From assembly GCF_008119785.1 (NCBI RefSeq), contig NZ_VSFA01000019.1:31370-95369 (forward strand): a DNA stretch of 64,000 nt, read 5' to 3'. The stretch's first letter is position 1; every line of letters starts with the position of its first letter. A program made the position numbers and the translations under genes. This DNA comes from Micromonospora sp. MP36 (GTDB taxonomy: Bacteria; Actinomycetota; Actinomycetes; Mycobacteriales; Micromonosporaceae). Under the pieces are notes generated by a model. That model saw only the letters and a list, made by a program, of their open reading frames with translations. It ran no database searches and was not told the DNA's origin. Below, in pieces: positions 23,580 through 32,134 of the stretch.

Positions 23580-23650
23580 GGGTAACAAGCTAGTGGCGCC
23601 GGTCACACCACGGAAGCCCCGGAACGACCGACCCGACAACGGAAACTGCG

Positions 23651-23665
23651 TAGATTGTCCGGGTG
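23651..23665 (+). promoter_or_regulatory. Leaderless promoter of the Nudix gene
   Basis: TAGATT at 23651-23656 lies six bases before the GTG start at 23663. This puts the expected transcription start on the start codon itself, and no Shine-Dalgarno is present. Leaderless genes are common in actinobacteria. Confidence 0.5.
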
Positions 23666-24154
23666 AGTATCTCGTGGGCCGACTCGTATGTGGGGCAGCT
23701 GCGCGCCCTGGCCGGTGACCGCACCCTCATGTTCGTCGGGGCCCGCGCCGTGGTCCGGGACAACGCCGCCCGGGTGCTGCTGATCCAGCGCTCCGACAAC
23801 GGCCAGTGGGCGATGCCGGCCGGCGCGATGGAACTGGGCGAGTCGATCGCCGACTGCGCGGTCCGGGAGGTCCGCGAGGAGACCGGGCTGCGTGCCCTGC
23901 GGGTCAGCGCCTTCGCCCTCTACACCGGCCCCGACCGCACCCACACCAACATGTACGGCCACACGTACCAGGTATTCACCACGGCGTTCCGGGTGGACGA
24001 GTGGGACGGCGAGTTGGCCCGGGTGACCGACGAGACCAGCGACGCCGCCTTCTTCCACCCGGAGGAGCTGCCCAACCCGCTCTCCGCCAGCGTCATCGAG
24101 ACCCTCGCCGACCTGGACGTCTTCGAGCAGACCAACCGGCTGATCCTCAAGTAG
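23663..24154 (+). CDS. Nudix hydrolase
   Basis: A 163-residue Nudix hydrolase. The Nudix box is GAMELGESIADCAVREVREETGL (about 53-75), with all catalytic Glu residues present. FVGARAVVRDNAARVLLIQRSDNGQWAMPAG precedes it, as in ADP-ribose or nucleoside-diphosphate-X hydrolases. The exact substrate is not predictable. The start is GTG, probably leaderless because TAGATT is only six bases upstream. It is divergent from the acyl-CoA ligase, with an 83-bp gap. Confidence 0.9.
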   Translation: MSISWADSYVGQLRALAGDRTLMFVGARAVVRDNAARVLLIQRSDNGQWAMPAGAMELGESIADCAVREVREETGLRALRVSAFALYTGPDRTHTNMYGHTYQVFTTAFRVDEWDGELARVTDETSDAAFFHPEELPNPLSASVIETLADLDVFEQTNRLILK

Positions 24155-24187
24155 CCCGGGCCACCCGAGGACCAGCCGGTCCCAGCA

Positions 24188-25081
24188 TCAGGCCGCCGGC
24201 GGCTCCACGTAGCGGAACCAGACGTCGGCGTCGGCGCGGTCGCTGCGCCACTGCGGGCTGGGCGTGGTCACCGTGCCGTGCACGGCGAAGGTCTGGTCGG
24301 CCGTGCCGGCCGGAGCCACCATCGGGATGCTGATCGAGGCGGTCCCGCCCGCGGCCAGCGGACCCGCGGTGCAGACCACCAGGTTGCCGGACAGATCGCA
24401 CTGCCAGTTGGTGTTACCGGCGGGCGGGGCGATGTCGGGCGTGACGCCCGCCGGCATCTCGACGGCCAGCCGCAGCTCGGCCGCCTCACCCGTGCCGTCG
24501 TTGCGGACCGTGAAGGTGGGGTTGATGGAGCCGCCTGTGGTGGCCACCTCCGTCTCCGTCCACGGCCCGCCGTCCGGGCCGGGCAGCAGGCTCAGGTCGG
24601 GCAGGTAGGCGTACGTGGCGGCGGCCTCGTCGGTGTTGTTGGTCCGGGTGGCCTCCCGGGCGCTGGTCGACGCCGTGGCGGCCAGGACGGCAACCGTGCC
24701 CGCCGGGGCGGCGGGCAGTTCGAGGTACATCCTGAGCGGCTCCGCCGATCCACCAGCGGCCACCGGGCCGTAGATGTTTGTGCACACGAAGGTGCTGTAG
24801 TCGCAGGACCAGCTCGGGTCTCCGACGATCCGGCTGCCGGCCGGCGCCTTGATCGCGACGGTGATGTCCTCGACCCCCGCCGCGCCGATGTTGTCCACGG
24901 CGGCGACCAGGCGTACCCGGGCGCCGGTCGAGGTGATCATCGCGCTGGTCGTGGTGAGGGTGAGCTGGAGGTCGGCCCGGGGAGGCGGGGCCGCCGCGGC
25001 CGGCGCGGCCGGCAGGAGCGCGGCCGAGGCGGCGAGGGAGAGCAGGGCGAGTCCGGTACGCAGGGTGCGGTGGGAGGTCAT
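24188..25081 (-). CDS. Secreted protein with two DUF11/CARDB-like beta repeats
   Basis: A 297-residue exported protein. MTSHRTLRTGLALLSLAASA then an Ala/Pro run is a signal peptide with an A-x-A cleavage region near residue 30. Two Ig-like repeats follow (about 35-150 and 160-290), each with the DUF11 pattern of averaged strands, N-x-G-x-G/A turns (VDNIGAAGVEDITV, VRNDGTGEAAELRLAVEMPAGV) and a W-x-C-D pair plus a second Cys (SWSCDYSTFVC, NWQCDLSGNLVVC) that probably form disulfides. There is no sortase motif. It is likely a free or wall-associated surface protein. AGGGACGTC precedes the ATG at 25081. Confidence 0.75.
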   Translation of the reverse strand: MTSHRTLRTGLALLSLAASAALLPAAPAAAAPPPRADLQLTLTTTSAMITSTGARVRLVAAVDNIGAAGVEDITVAIKAPAGSRIVGDPSWSCDYSTFVCTNIYGPVAAGGSAEPLRMYLELPAAPAGTVAVLAATASTSAREATRTNNTDEAAATYAYLPDLSLLPGPDGGPWTETEVATTGGSINPTFTVRNDGTGEAAELRLAVEMPAGVTPDIAPPAGNTNWQCDLSGNLVVCTAGPLAAGGTASISIPMVAPAGTADQTFAVHGTVTTPSPQWRSDRADADVWFRYVEPPAA

Positions 25082-25238
25082 GACGTCCCTCGTTCGCAGG
25101 GAGCCGCACCGGCGGCCGTCGGCCGGCGGTACGGCACGGCCGACGCCCCCGTCGACGGCGGCCGGGCGACCGCGCGATGACGGTCCCACCCGTATGGACG
25201 TCGATCGACCTCATTCCGTTACATGATCCAACCGGCGG

Positions 25239-26915
25239 TCAGAGCATCGTCTGGGACTTGGCCTCCATCTCGGCGGCGGCCTCCTCCTTCGACTCCTTGG
25301 CCAGGGGCTTGCCGCCGGGCGCGGCTGCCTTCCCGCCCAGCGGATCCGCGCCGCCGGTGGCGCCCTGCGGGCCGGTGCCGCGCAGCTGATGGTTCGGCAG
25401 GGCCAGGGTCACCAGCACCGCGACGATGGCGATCAACCCGGTGGTCAGGAAGACCAGGTGCAGCGACTCGACGAACGCGGCCTGGATCGCGGCGCGGACC
25501 GGTCCGGGCAGGGCGAGGATCGTCCCCGGTTCGTTGATCGAGATGTGCGCCCCGCCCCGAGCCGCCACGATGGCCCGCTCAGCGGGCGGCAGCTGCGCGA
25601 TGGCGGGCGGCAGCCGGTCGGCGAGCTGGTGGGTGAGCTGCGACGAGAGCACCGCGCCGAGGATGGCGACCCCGAACGAGCCGCCCAGCGAGCGGAAGAA
25701 GGTCGCCGAGGAGGTGCCGGCACCCAGGTCCCGCGGGTGCACCGCGTTCTGCACGGCCAGGATCAGCGACTGCATGCACAGGCCCAGCCCGACGCCGATC
25801 ACCACCATGTAGCCGAAGGCCGCCCAGAGCGAGCTGGTCACCTGGAGCTGCCGGAAGAGCAGCATGCCGGCGACCAGCACCGCCGAGCCGGTCACCGGGA
25901 ACCACTTGTAGCGGCCCCTCCGGCTCATCGCCCGGCCGGTGAGCACCGAGGTGACGATGATGCCGGCCATCATCGGCAGCATCAGCAGGCCGCTGCGGGT
26001 CGGCGAGGCGCCCTTGACGATCTGGAGGTACAGCGGGATGAAGATGATCGACCCGAACATCACCAGACCGAGCACGAAGCCCGCCGCGTTGGCCAGGCTG
26101 AACGTTCGGGTACGGAACAGCCGCAGCGGCAGGATCGGCTCACGTACCCGAGCCTCCTGGAGCACGAAGAGGGTGCCCAGCACCGCACCGGCCGCGAACA
26201 GCCCGATGATCACGCCGGAGCCCCAGGCGTACTGGCTGCCGCCCCAGCTCAGCGCCAGCAGCAGGCTGCTCACGCCGGCGACCAGCAGCACCGCCCCGGT
26301 CCAGTCGATGGAGTGTTCCCGCCGCTGGAACGGGATCAACCGCATCACGTGGTAGCAGACCACGATCGCCAGGATCGCCAGCGGCACGTTGATGTAGAAG
26401 ATCCAGCGCCAGTTGGTCTCCGCGAAGTAGCCGCCGACCAGCGGACCGGCCACCGAGGAGATCCCGAAGACCGCGCCGAAGAGGCCCTGGTAGCGCCCAC
26501 GTTCGCGGGGCGTGACCACGTCCGAGATGATCGTGAACGCCAGCGTCATCAGACCGCCGGCGCCCAGCCCCTGCACACCCCGGGTGACGATCAACTGGGT
26601 CATGTTCTGGGACAGACCGGCCAGCAGCGAGCCGAGCAGGAACGTGCCGATCGAGAAGAGGAACACCGGGCGTCGGCCGTACAGGTCGGCCATCTTCCCG
26701 TACAGCGGGGTGGAGGCGGTGGAGGCGAGCAGGTAGGCGGTGACCACCCACGAGTAGTGGTTGATCCCGCCCAGCTGGCCGACGATGGTCGGCAGCGCCG
26801 TACCGACGATGGTCTGGTCGAGCGCCGCCAGCAGCATGCCGGTCATCAGACCGAACATCAGCAGGCGGATCTGGCGGGCGTGCAGCAGGGGACGACCGTT
26901 GGCCTGGGCAGTCAT
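25239..26915 (-). CDS. DHA2-family MFS drug exporter (EmrB/QacA type)
   Basis: A 558-residue, 14-helix proton-driven multidrug efflux protein. Family marks are LDQTIVGTALPTI in helix 1 (acidic motif D1), GKMADLYGRRPVF (motif A), RGVQGLGAGGLM (motif B) and GPLVGGYFAETNWRWIFYINVP (motif C). The C-terminus is a Lys/Glu-rich cytoplasmic tail. The start ATG at 26915 is typical (MTAQANGRPLLHARQIRLLMFG). There is no adjacent regulator on the same strand. A large palindromic element separates it from the upstream PfpI gene. Confidence 0.92.
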   Translation of the reverse strand: MTAQANGRPLLHARQIRLLMFGLMTGMLLAALDQTIVGTALPTIVGQLGGINHYSWVVTAYLLASTASTPLYGKMADLYGRRPVFLFSIGTFLLGSLLAGLSQNMTQLIVTRGVQGLGAGGLMTLAFTIISDVVTPRERGRYQGLFGAVFGISSVAGPLVGGYFAETNWRWIFYINVPLAILAIVVCYHVMRLIPFQRREHSIDWTGAVLLVAGVSSLLLALSWGGSQYAWGSGVIIGLFAAGAVLGTLFVLQEARVREPILPLRLFRTRTFSLANAAGFVLGLVMFGSIIFIPLYLQIVKGASPTRSGLLMLPMMAGIIVTSVLTGRAMSRRGRYKWFPVTGSAVLVAGMLLFRQLQVTSSLWAAFGYMVVIGVGLGLCMQSLILAVQNAVHPRDLGAGTSSATFFRSLGGSFGVAILGAVLSSQLTHQLADRLPPAIAQLPPAERAIVAARGGAHISINEPGTILALPGPVRAAIQAAFVESLHLVFLTTGLIAIVAVLVTLALPNHQLRGTGPQGATGGADPLGGKAAAPGGKPLAKESKEEAAAEMEAKSQTML

Positions 26916-26959
26916 TCGCCGTTCTTTCCCACGTCCCGCAGAACATGCCCCTAAAACCG

Positions 26960-27020
26960 GTTGATCATGAAGTTGGCGGCGATGTCGATCTCCGCGGCCG
27001 CCGCCAACCTCATGATCAAC
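26960..27020. repeat. Long palindromic element, copy 1 (TGATCATGA core)
   Basis: Two 21-nt arms (26960-26980 and 27000-27020) pair with a single mismatch around a 19-nt loop. Each arm contains GTTGATCATGA followed by GTTGGCGGC. It lies 12 bases beyond the stop of the PfpI gene and so can act as its terminator. A second element with the same architecture is at 37047-37106, suggesting a dispersed repeat family rather than an ordinary terminator. Confidence 0.8.
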
Positions 27021-27032
27021 GAAAGACGGCGG

Positions 27033-27581
27033 TCAATGCCGGCCCTCGGCGAACTCCTCGACGAGCTTGGCGCAGAACGCCGGCAGGTCGTCCGGCTTGC
27101 GGCTGCTCACCAGGCCGTTGTCGGTGACCACCTCCTCATCGACCCAGGCCGCGCCGGCGTTGGTGAGGTCGGTACGCAGGCTCGGCCACGAGGTGATCCG
27201 GCGGCCGCGCACCACGTCCGCCTCGACCAGCGTCCACGGGCCGTGGCAGATCACCCCGACCGGCTTGCCGGCCGTGAAGAACGACTTCACGAACCGGACC
27301 GCGTCCGGGTCGGTGCGCAGGAAATCCGGATTGGCCACGCCGCCGGGCAGCACCAACCCGTCGTACGCCCCGGCGTCCGCCTCCTTCGTCGTCACGTCCA
27401 CCTCGTACGTCCGGCTCTGGTCCAGGTGGTTGACGGACTGGATCGAACCGGGCCGCACCGAGACCAGCTCGACCCGCGCGCCGGCCTTCTCCACCGCCTC
27501 GCGGGGCATCGTGTACTCGACCTCCTCGACGCCGTCGGCGGCCAGGAAGGCGATGCGCTTGCCCTGCAGTGTCGCTGCCAT
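27033..27581 (-). CDS. DJ-1/PfpI family protein (type 1 glutamine amidotransferase-like)
   Basis: A 182-residue DJ-1/PfpI protein. The nucleophile elbow is VGVICHGPWTL with the reactive Cys, YDGLVLPGGVANPDFLR carries the supporting loop, and the Glu of GVEEVEYTMP is the partner residue. Relatives act as proteases, deglycases or stress chaperones; which applies here cannot be told. The length and start (MAATLQGKRIAFLAADGVEEVE) are standard. It is monocistronic, with the palindromic repeat at its 3' end. Confidence 0.88.
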   Translation of the reverse strand: MAATLQGKRIAFLAADGVEEVEYTMPREAVEKAGARVELVSVRPGSIQSVNHLDQSRTYEVDVTTKEADAGAYDGLVLPGGVANPDFLRTDPDAVRFVKSFFTAGKPVGVICHGPWTLVEADVVRGRRITSWPSLRTDLTNAGAAWVDEEVVTDNGLVSSRKPDDLPAFCAKLVEEFAEGRH

Positions 27582-27714
27582 GGTGGTCTCTCCTCTCCAG
27601 GGGGCTCGGACAATCCGTGCCCGGGCTCAAGCGGGCGAAACCGGACGCCGGACGTGGTTCGGACCGCACCGGTGGGCAGGTTTGGCCGGACCGGCTCGGG
27701 GGACCCGGAGGGAC

Positions 27715-29571
27715 ATGGCAGGAGCAGCAGCCGAAGAGCGCCGGCTCGCCAAAGTGGTGGAGAGCTGGCAGGGGCGTCCCGTGCTGATCATCGGGGACGC
27801 CATGCTGGACGAGTGGCGGTTCGCGGAGTCCGAGCGGCTCTGCCGGGAGGCCCCCGCTCCGGTCCTCACCCTGCGCCGACGTACCTCCGCCGCCGGTGGC
27901 GCGGCGAACACGGCGGTCAACGTCTCCGCCCTCGGTGGTCGGGCCGTGCTGGTGGCGCCGGTCGGGGCCGACGCGGCCGGCGACGAACTGCACGACTGCC
28001 TCGACCGGGCGGGCGTCTGGGACCGGACGGTCAACCAGCCCGGGCGGCAGACGCCGGTGAAGCGGCGGATGCTGGCCGGCAACCAGATCCTGCTCCGCGA
28101 GGACTCCGGCGAGCCGGAGGACCCGCTCGACGACGGCGGGGTGGCCCACCTGCTCACCGCGCTGCACTGCGCGACCGAGGAGCTGAAGGCCGTCGCTGGT
28201 GGGCGGCCGCTCACCCTGGTCGTCTGCGACTACGGCCTGGGCGCGCTGCCCCGGGCGGTCCGCGCCTGGCTGGTCGCCAACCGGGACCGCTACGCCACCG
28301 TGGCCCTCGACGCGCACGACCTGGCCGACTGGCGCGGCCTCAACCCGACCGTGGTGACCCCGAGCTTCGCCGAGGCGACCCGCCTGCTGGCCCGGGCCGC
28401 CGTGGGCTTCGGCGGCGGCAGCCGTACCGCCGCGCGCGGCACCACGGCCGGTGACCTGCACCTGGACCACCCGGCCGATCCGGTCGACGGCCCCTCTGAG
28501 CTGGTCGTGGGCGCGGCGCCGGGCGGCGCGGGCGAGCGGATCGCCGGCACCCCGCACCCCACCTCCGGCGCACCGTCGACCGACCAGGCCGGCGCGGCCG
28601 GCCCCGGCCCGACCGGCGAGCCCACCCCCGGCGAGGAGCGCGTCGCGCTGACCGGGGACGGCGTCAGCGTGACCGGCACCGGCGTCACCGTGAACGCGGC
28701 GGCCGGCGACGGCGTGGACCGGGCCATGCTGGCCGAGTCGCGCCTGGCCGAGCTGCGCGCGCACACCGGTGCGGACGTGGTGGCGGTGACCCTGGACACC
28801 GAGGGCGCGGTCGTCGGCGGGGCCGACGGCGAGCCCCGACGCAGCCACAGCACCCCGGTGCCGGCCAGCCACGCCGTGGGCGCCGGGGACGCGTACCTCG
28901 CCGCGATGACCCTGGCGCTGGCGGCGGACGCGAGCCTGCCCACCGCCGCCCAGCTCGCGCAGCTCGCCGCCACCATCACGGTCTCCGACACCGGCACCTG
29001 CGTCTGCCGGCGGGAGGACCTGCTGGGCGCGCTGGGCGCCGGCCCGGAGCAGACCGGCCACCCGAGCCTGGTCGGCGCCGAGGAGCTGAGCGCGATCGTC
29101 GAGGAGCACCGCCGGGCGGGGCGCTCGATCGTCTTCACCAACGGCTGCTTCGACGTGCTGCACCCGGGGCACGTCCGCTACCTGACCCAGGCCCGCGCGC
29201 TGGGCGACCTGCTGGTCGTGGCGGTCAACTCGGACGACAGCGTACGGCGGCTCAAGGGGCCGGACCGGCCGGTGAACCCGGTCGAGGACCGGGCCGCGCT
29301 GCTGGCCGCCCTGGAGTGCGTGGACCACGTGGTGGTCTTCGAGGAGGACTCCCCGGCGGCGCTGATCGAGGCGGTCCGTCCGGACGTCTACGTCAAGGGC
29401 GGCGACTACCCGCCGGAGATGGTCCCGGAGGCGCCGCTGGTCCGCCGGCTGGGCGGGCAGGTGCGCACCCTCGGGTACGTGCCGGACCGCTCCACCTCGG
29501 CGATCATCGACCGGATCCGGGCCCACTCGGTCACGCCCACCGTCGGTGGCAGTACGGGCAGGCCGGCGTGA
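27715..29571 (+). CDS. hldE: HldE-like bifunctional heptose kinase / ADP-heptose synthase
   Basis: 618 residues combining two enzymes of ADP-heptose synthesis. Residues 10-440 form a PfkB-type sugar kinase (VLIIGDAMLDEW, GGAANTAVNVSALGG, anion hole and catalytic Asp in VGAGDAYLAAM at 388-398). Residues 465-610 form a cytidylyltransferase-like domain (FTNGCFDVLHPGHVRYL, VNSDDSVRRLKG, GYVPDRSTSAIIDRI). The kinase is interrupted at about 231-333 by a Gly/Pro/Thr-rich stretch not seen in ordinary HldE. The ATG at 27715 follows GGAGGGAC. Its stop overlaps the GTG of the next glycosyltransferase gene, and a heptosyltransferase-like gene follows, indicating assembly of a heptose-containing surface glycan. 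Confidence 0.88.
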   Translation: MAGAAAEERRLAKVVESWQGRPVLIIGDAMLDEWRFAESERLCREAPAPVLTLRRRTSAAGGAANTAVNVSALGGRAVLVAPVGADAAGDELHDCLDRAGVWDRTVNQPGRQTPVKRRMLAGNQILLREDSGEPEDPLDDGGVAHLLTALHCATEELKAVAGGRPLTLVVCDYGLGALPRAVRAWLVANRDRYATVALDAHDLADWRGLNPTVVTPSFAEATRLLARAAVGFGGGSRTAARGTTAGDLHLDHPADPVDGPSELVVGAAPGGAGERIAGTPHPTSGAPSTDQAGAAGPGPTGEPTPGEERVALTGDGVSVTGTGVTVNAAAGDGVDRAMLAESRLAELRAHTGADVVAVTLDTEGAVVGGADGEPRRSHSTPVPASHAVGAGDAYLAAMTLALAADASLPTAAQLAQLAATITVSDTGTCVCRREDLLGALGAGPEQTGHPSLVGAEELSAIVEEHRRAGRSIVFTNGCFDVLHPGHVRYLTQARALGDLLVVAVNSDDSVRRLKGPDRPVNPVEDRAALLAALECVDHVVVFEEDSPAALIEAVRPDVYVKGGDYPPEMVPEAPLVRRLGGQVRTLGYVPDRSTSAIIDRIRAHSVTPTVGGSTGRPA

Positions 29572-30452
29572 ACCGACCGCTCGACCCCGGCACGCCGGAC
29601 GGGTTCCGCCAGCCGCGGCTGCTCGACGTGCTGATCCCCACGCGCAACCGGCCCGCGGAGCTGGCGGTCACGCTCTCCGGGCTGGCCGCCCAGGAGGGCG
29701 TACCCGATTTCGGAGTGGTGGTGAGCGACCAGTCCGACGACGGACCGGCGTACGCGCACCCGGCGGCGGCCACCATGGTCCGGGCGGTGCGCCACCGGGG
29801 CCACCCGGTGCTGCTGACCCGACGGCTGCCCCGGCGCGGGCTGGCCGAGCACCGGGCGTACCTGCTGCGCCAGTCGACGGCCCGGTACGTGCTCTGCCTC
29901 GACGACGACGTCTGGCTGGAACCGGGCACCCTCGCCCGGCTGGTCACCGCGATCCGCGAGTTGGGCTGCGGGTTCGTCGGCAACGCGGTGCACGGCCTCT
30001 CCTACGCCGACGACGTACGCCCGGAGACCCACGCGCACTACGAGGAGTGGCACGGCCGGCCGGTCCCCGAGCGGGTCCGACCGGGTACGCCGGAGTGGGA
30101 CCGGGCCGCCATCCACCCGGCGGCGAACCTGCTGCACGTCACCGAGAAGCTGCGGCTGCCGGCGGGGGCCTGGCGCGCGTACAAGGTCTCGTGGATCGGC
30201 GGGTGCGTGCTCTACGACCGGGCGAAGCTGATCGACGCCGGCGGCTTCGAGTTCTGGCGCCAGCTGCACGAGAAGCACCAGGGTGAGGACGTCGCGGCGC
30301 AGCTCGCGGTGCTGGAGCGGCACGGCGGCGCGGGAGTGCTGCCCAGCGGCGCCTTCCACCTGGAGTCGCCGACCACGGTCACCGAGCGGGACGTGGAGGC
30401 GTGGGAGGTCGTCCTGGTCGACCAGCCCTCGGACACCCCACAACCGGCCTGA
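29568..30452 (+). CDS. Glycosyltransferase family 2
   Basis: A 294-residue GT-A glycosyltransferase. LLDVLIPTRNRPAELAVTLSGL opens the nucleotide-binding fold, the D-x-D metal site is VLCLDDDVWLE (about 103-113), and SWIGGCVLYDRAKLIDAGGF followed by HQGEDVAAQ is the acceptor/catalytic-base region. The GTG start lies inside the hldE stop (GTGA), so it is translationally coupled. The partners make transfer to a heptose-containing glycan plausible, but the donor sugar is unknown. Confidence 0.85.
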   Translation: MNRPLDPGTPDGFRQPRLLDVLIPTRNRPAELAVTLSGLAAQEGVPDFGVVVSDQSDDGPAYAHPAAATMVRAVRHRGHPVLLTRRLPRRGLAEHRAYLLRQSTARYVLCLDDDVWLEPGTLARLVTAIRELGCGFVGNAVHGLSYADDVRPETHAHYEEWHGRPVPERVRPGTPEWDRAAIHPAANLLHVTEKLRLPAGAWRAYKVSWIGGCVLYDRAKLIDAGGFEFWRQLHEKHQGEDVAAQLAVLERHGGAGVLPSGAFHLESPTTVTERDVEAWEVVLVDQPSDTPQPA

Positions 30453-30480
30453 CGCCCGGCCGTCGCCACGACACCGCCGG

Positions 30481-31587
30481 TCAGCCCGCCAGCAGTTCGC
30501 GGGCCGCCTCGACCACCTCGACAGCGGGCACGTCCGCGACGAACGAGTCCCGGTGCGGGCAGTCGCCGTCGCCGGGGCGGTGCGGATAGATCCCCGGGGT
30601 GCAGTCGACGCCGCAGACCGGGCAGTGCGTGGTCCAGGAGGCGATCGGGCGGTGCCGGGTCCGCAGCGGCGTGGCCCCGTTGATCAGGTTGCCGACCCAG
30701 TAGACGCCCACCGTGGGGGCGCCGACCGCGGCAGCCAGGTGCAGCGGCCCGGTGTCGTTGGAGACCACCAGCGCGCAGTCGGCGTAGCAGGCGGCCAGCC
30801 CGCCCAGGGTGAGCGTGCCGACCTGCGGGCGGACCGGGACGCCCGCCGCCACCACCACCGCGTCCACCGTCTCCCGCTCGGCGGGGGTACCGGTGACCAG
30901 CACCTCGTACCCGTCGCCGGCCAGCGCGCGGGCCACGTCGCCGAAGCGCTCCGGGGGCCAGCGCCGCCGGGTGTCGGTCGCCCCAGGGTGCAGCGCCACC
31001 CGGGGCCGCTCCGGCGCGCCGAGCACCTGCCGGGCCTCGGCCCGGTCGGCGTCGGTGACCGCCAGCGCCGGGGTGATCGTGGTGGCCGGCGCGCCGACCA
31101 GGGCCACCGCCTCCAGGTAGCGGATCACCTCGTGCTGGTAGTAGACGTACCGGATCCAGCGGTCCAGCGGCGACGCGCCCTCGGCCCGCAGTCCGGCGGT
31201 GACCCGGGCGCCCAGTCGGGTGATCAGCGGGTTGGAGTTGGCCCCACCGCCGTGCAGCTGCATCGCCAGGTCGAAGCGCTCCGCGCGGGCCGCCGCCAGG
31301 AAGTCCGCCAGCTCCGCGGGCGGCTCGGCCGGCCCGGCGTCCCGGATGCCGGGGGCGGGCGGCACCACCAGCACCCGGTCCACCGGGCCGGGGCGGTCGT
31401 GCCAGAGCTCGACGTGCCAGGGCGCGCCGAGCAGCACGATCTCCGCCCCGGGGTACGCGGCCCGCAGCGCCTCCAGCGCCGGCAGGACGAAAATGAAGTC
31501 ACCGAGCGCGTTCGCCCGGAGCACGGCGATCCGCTCGACGTCGGGCACGCGCTCGCCGACCGGGCCGAGCACCGACGGGGTGGTCAC
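30481..31587 (-). CDS. Glycosyltransferase family 9 (ADP-heptose:heptosyltransferase-like)
   Basis: A 368-residue GT-B protein of the heptosyltransferase family. RIAVLRANALGDFIFVLPALEALR at the N-terminus is the acceptor-domain signature with the catalytic Asp (GD), HPGATDTRRRWPPERFGDVARAL begins the ADP-heptose-binding domain, and SNDTGPLHLAAAVGAPTVGVYW is the conserved C-terminal motif. A Cys cluster near the end (CPVCGVDCTPG and DCPHRD) may bind metal. It is convergent with the GT2 gene 28 bases away and completes the heptose gene set. Confidence 0.88.
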   Translation of the reverse strand: MTTPSVLGPVGERVPDVERIAVLRANALGDFIFVLPALEALRAAYPGAEIVLLGAPWHVELWHDRPGPVDRVLVVPPAPGIRDAGPAEPPAELADFLAAARAERFDLAMQLHGGGANSNPLITRLGARVTAGLRAEGASPLDRWIRYVYYQHEVIRYLEAVALVGAPATTITPALAVTDADRAEARQVLGAPERPRVALHPGATDTRRRWPPERFGDVARALAGDGYEVLVTGTPAERETVDAVVVAAGVPVRPQVGTLTLGGLAACYADCALVVSNDTGPLHLAAAVGAPTVGVYWVGNLINGATPLRTRHRPIASWTTHCPVCGVDCTPGIYPHRPGDGDCPHRDSFVADVPAVEVVEAARELLAG

Positions 31588-31594
31588 GCGACCC

Positions 31595-32134
31595 CTACGG
31601 CCGGTCGAGCTCGTCGACCGTGGTGTCCGGGTGGTGCAGCTCCCGGTCCGCGGCCGGGTCCGCCAAGGTCCGCGTACCCACGGCGGTGGGGCGGGGGCCG
31701 GTGCGGCCGACGGTGATGGTGCGCGGCGTGGGCCGGGCCGCCCGGGGCAGCCGCACCCGGAGCAGGCCGTGGTCCATCACCGCGTCGATCCGGTCGGGGT
31801 CCACCCGGGACGGCAGGTCCACCCGGTACTCGAAGCCGCGCGTCTCGAACCCACCCTGGATGCCGTGGTCGGCGTTCACCTCCGCCTCCGAGCGGGCCCG
31901 GACGCACAGCTCCCGGTCGTCCAGCTCGACGGCCACCTCCTCCGGCGCCACGCCGGGCAGCCGGACGACGACCTCCCAGCCATCGGCGGTCTCGGCCAAC
32001 TCCACCTCCGGCGGGCCGGCCCGGCCGCCGACCAGGCGGCGCAGCTCGGCGCGCAGCGACTGCAGCTCGCCCATCGGGTCCCAGCCCTGCTGCCGACCGC
32101 GCCAGAAGCCACGTACTCCGGACTGTTCCGTCAT
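31595..32134 (-). CDS. Hsp20 / alpha-crystallin family small heat-shock protein
   Basis: A 179-residue small heat-shock protein that would hold unfolding proteins. The alpha-crystallin domain spans about 42-140: ADGWEVVVRLPGVAPEEVAVELDD, then GFEYRVDLPSRVDPDRIDAVMDHGLLRVRLPR, the classic A-x-x-x-n-G-v-L ending. The N-terminus is RGFWRGRQQGWDPMGELQSLR, as in bacterial Hsp20. The start ATG overlaps the stop of the DUF2231 gene (ATGA), with GGAGAGG upstream, so the two are coupled. No HspR-type site was recognised. Confidence 0.88.
   Translation of the reverse strand: MTEQSGVRGFWRGRQQGWDPMGELQSLRAELRRLVGGRAGPPEVELAETADGWEVVVRLPGVAPEEVAVELDDRELCVRARSEAEVNADHGIQGGFETRGFEYRVDLPSRVDPDRIDAVMDHGLLRVRLPRAARPTPRTITVGRTGPRPTAVGTRTLADPAADRELHHPDTTVDELDRP

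Noticed and set aside
27136..29526. A 796-codon open frame antisense to the HldE-like gene
   Set aside because: No motifs, and a codon pattern expected for the strand opposite a high-GC gene.
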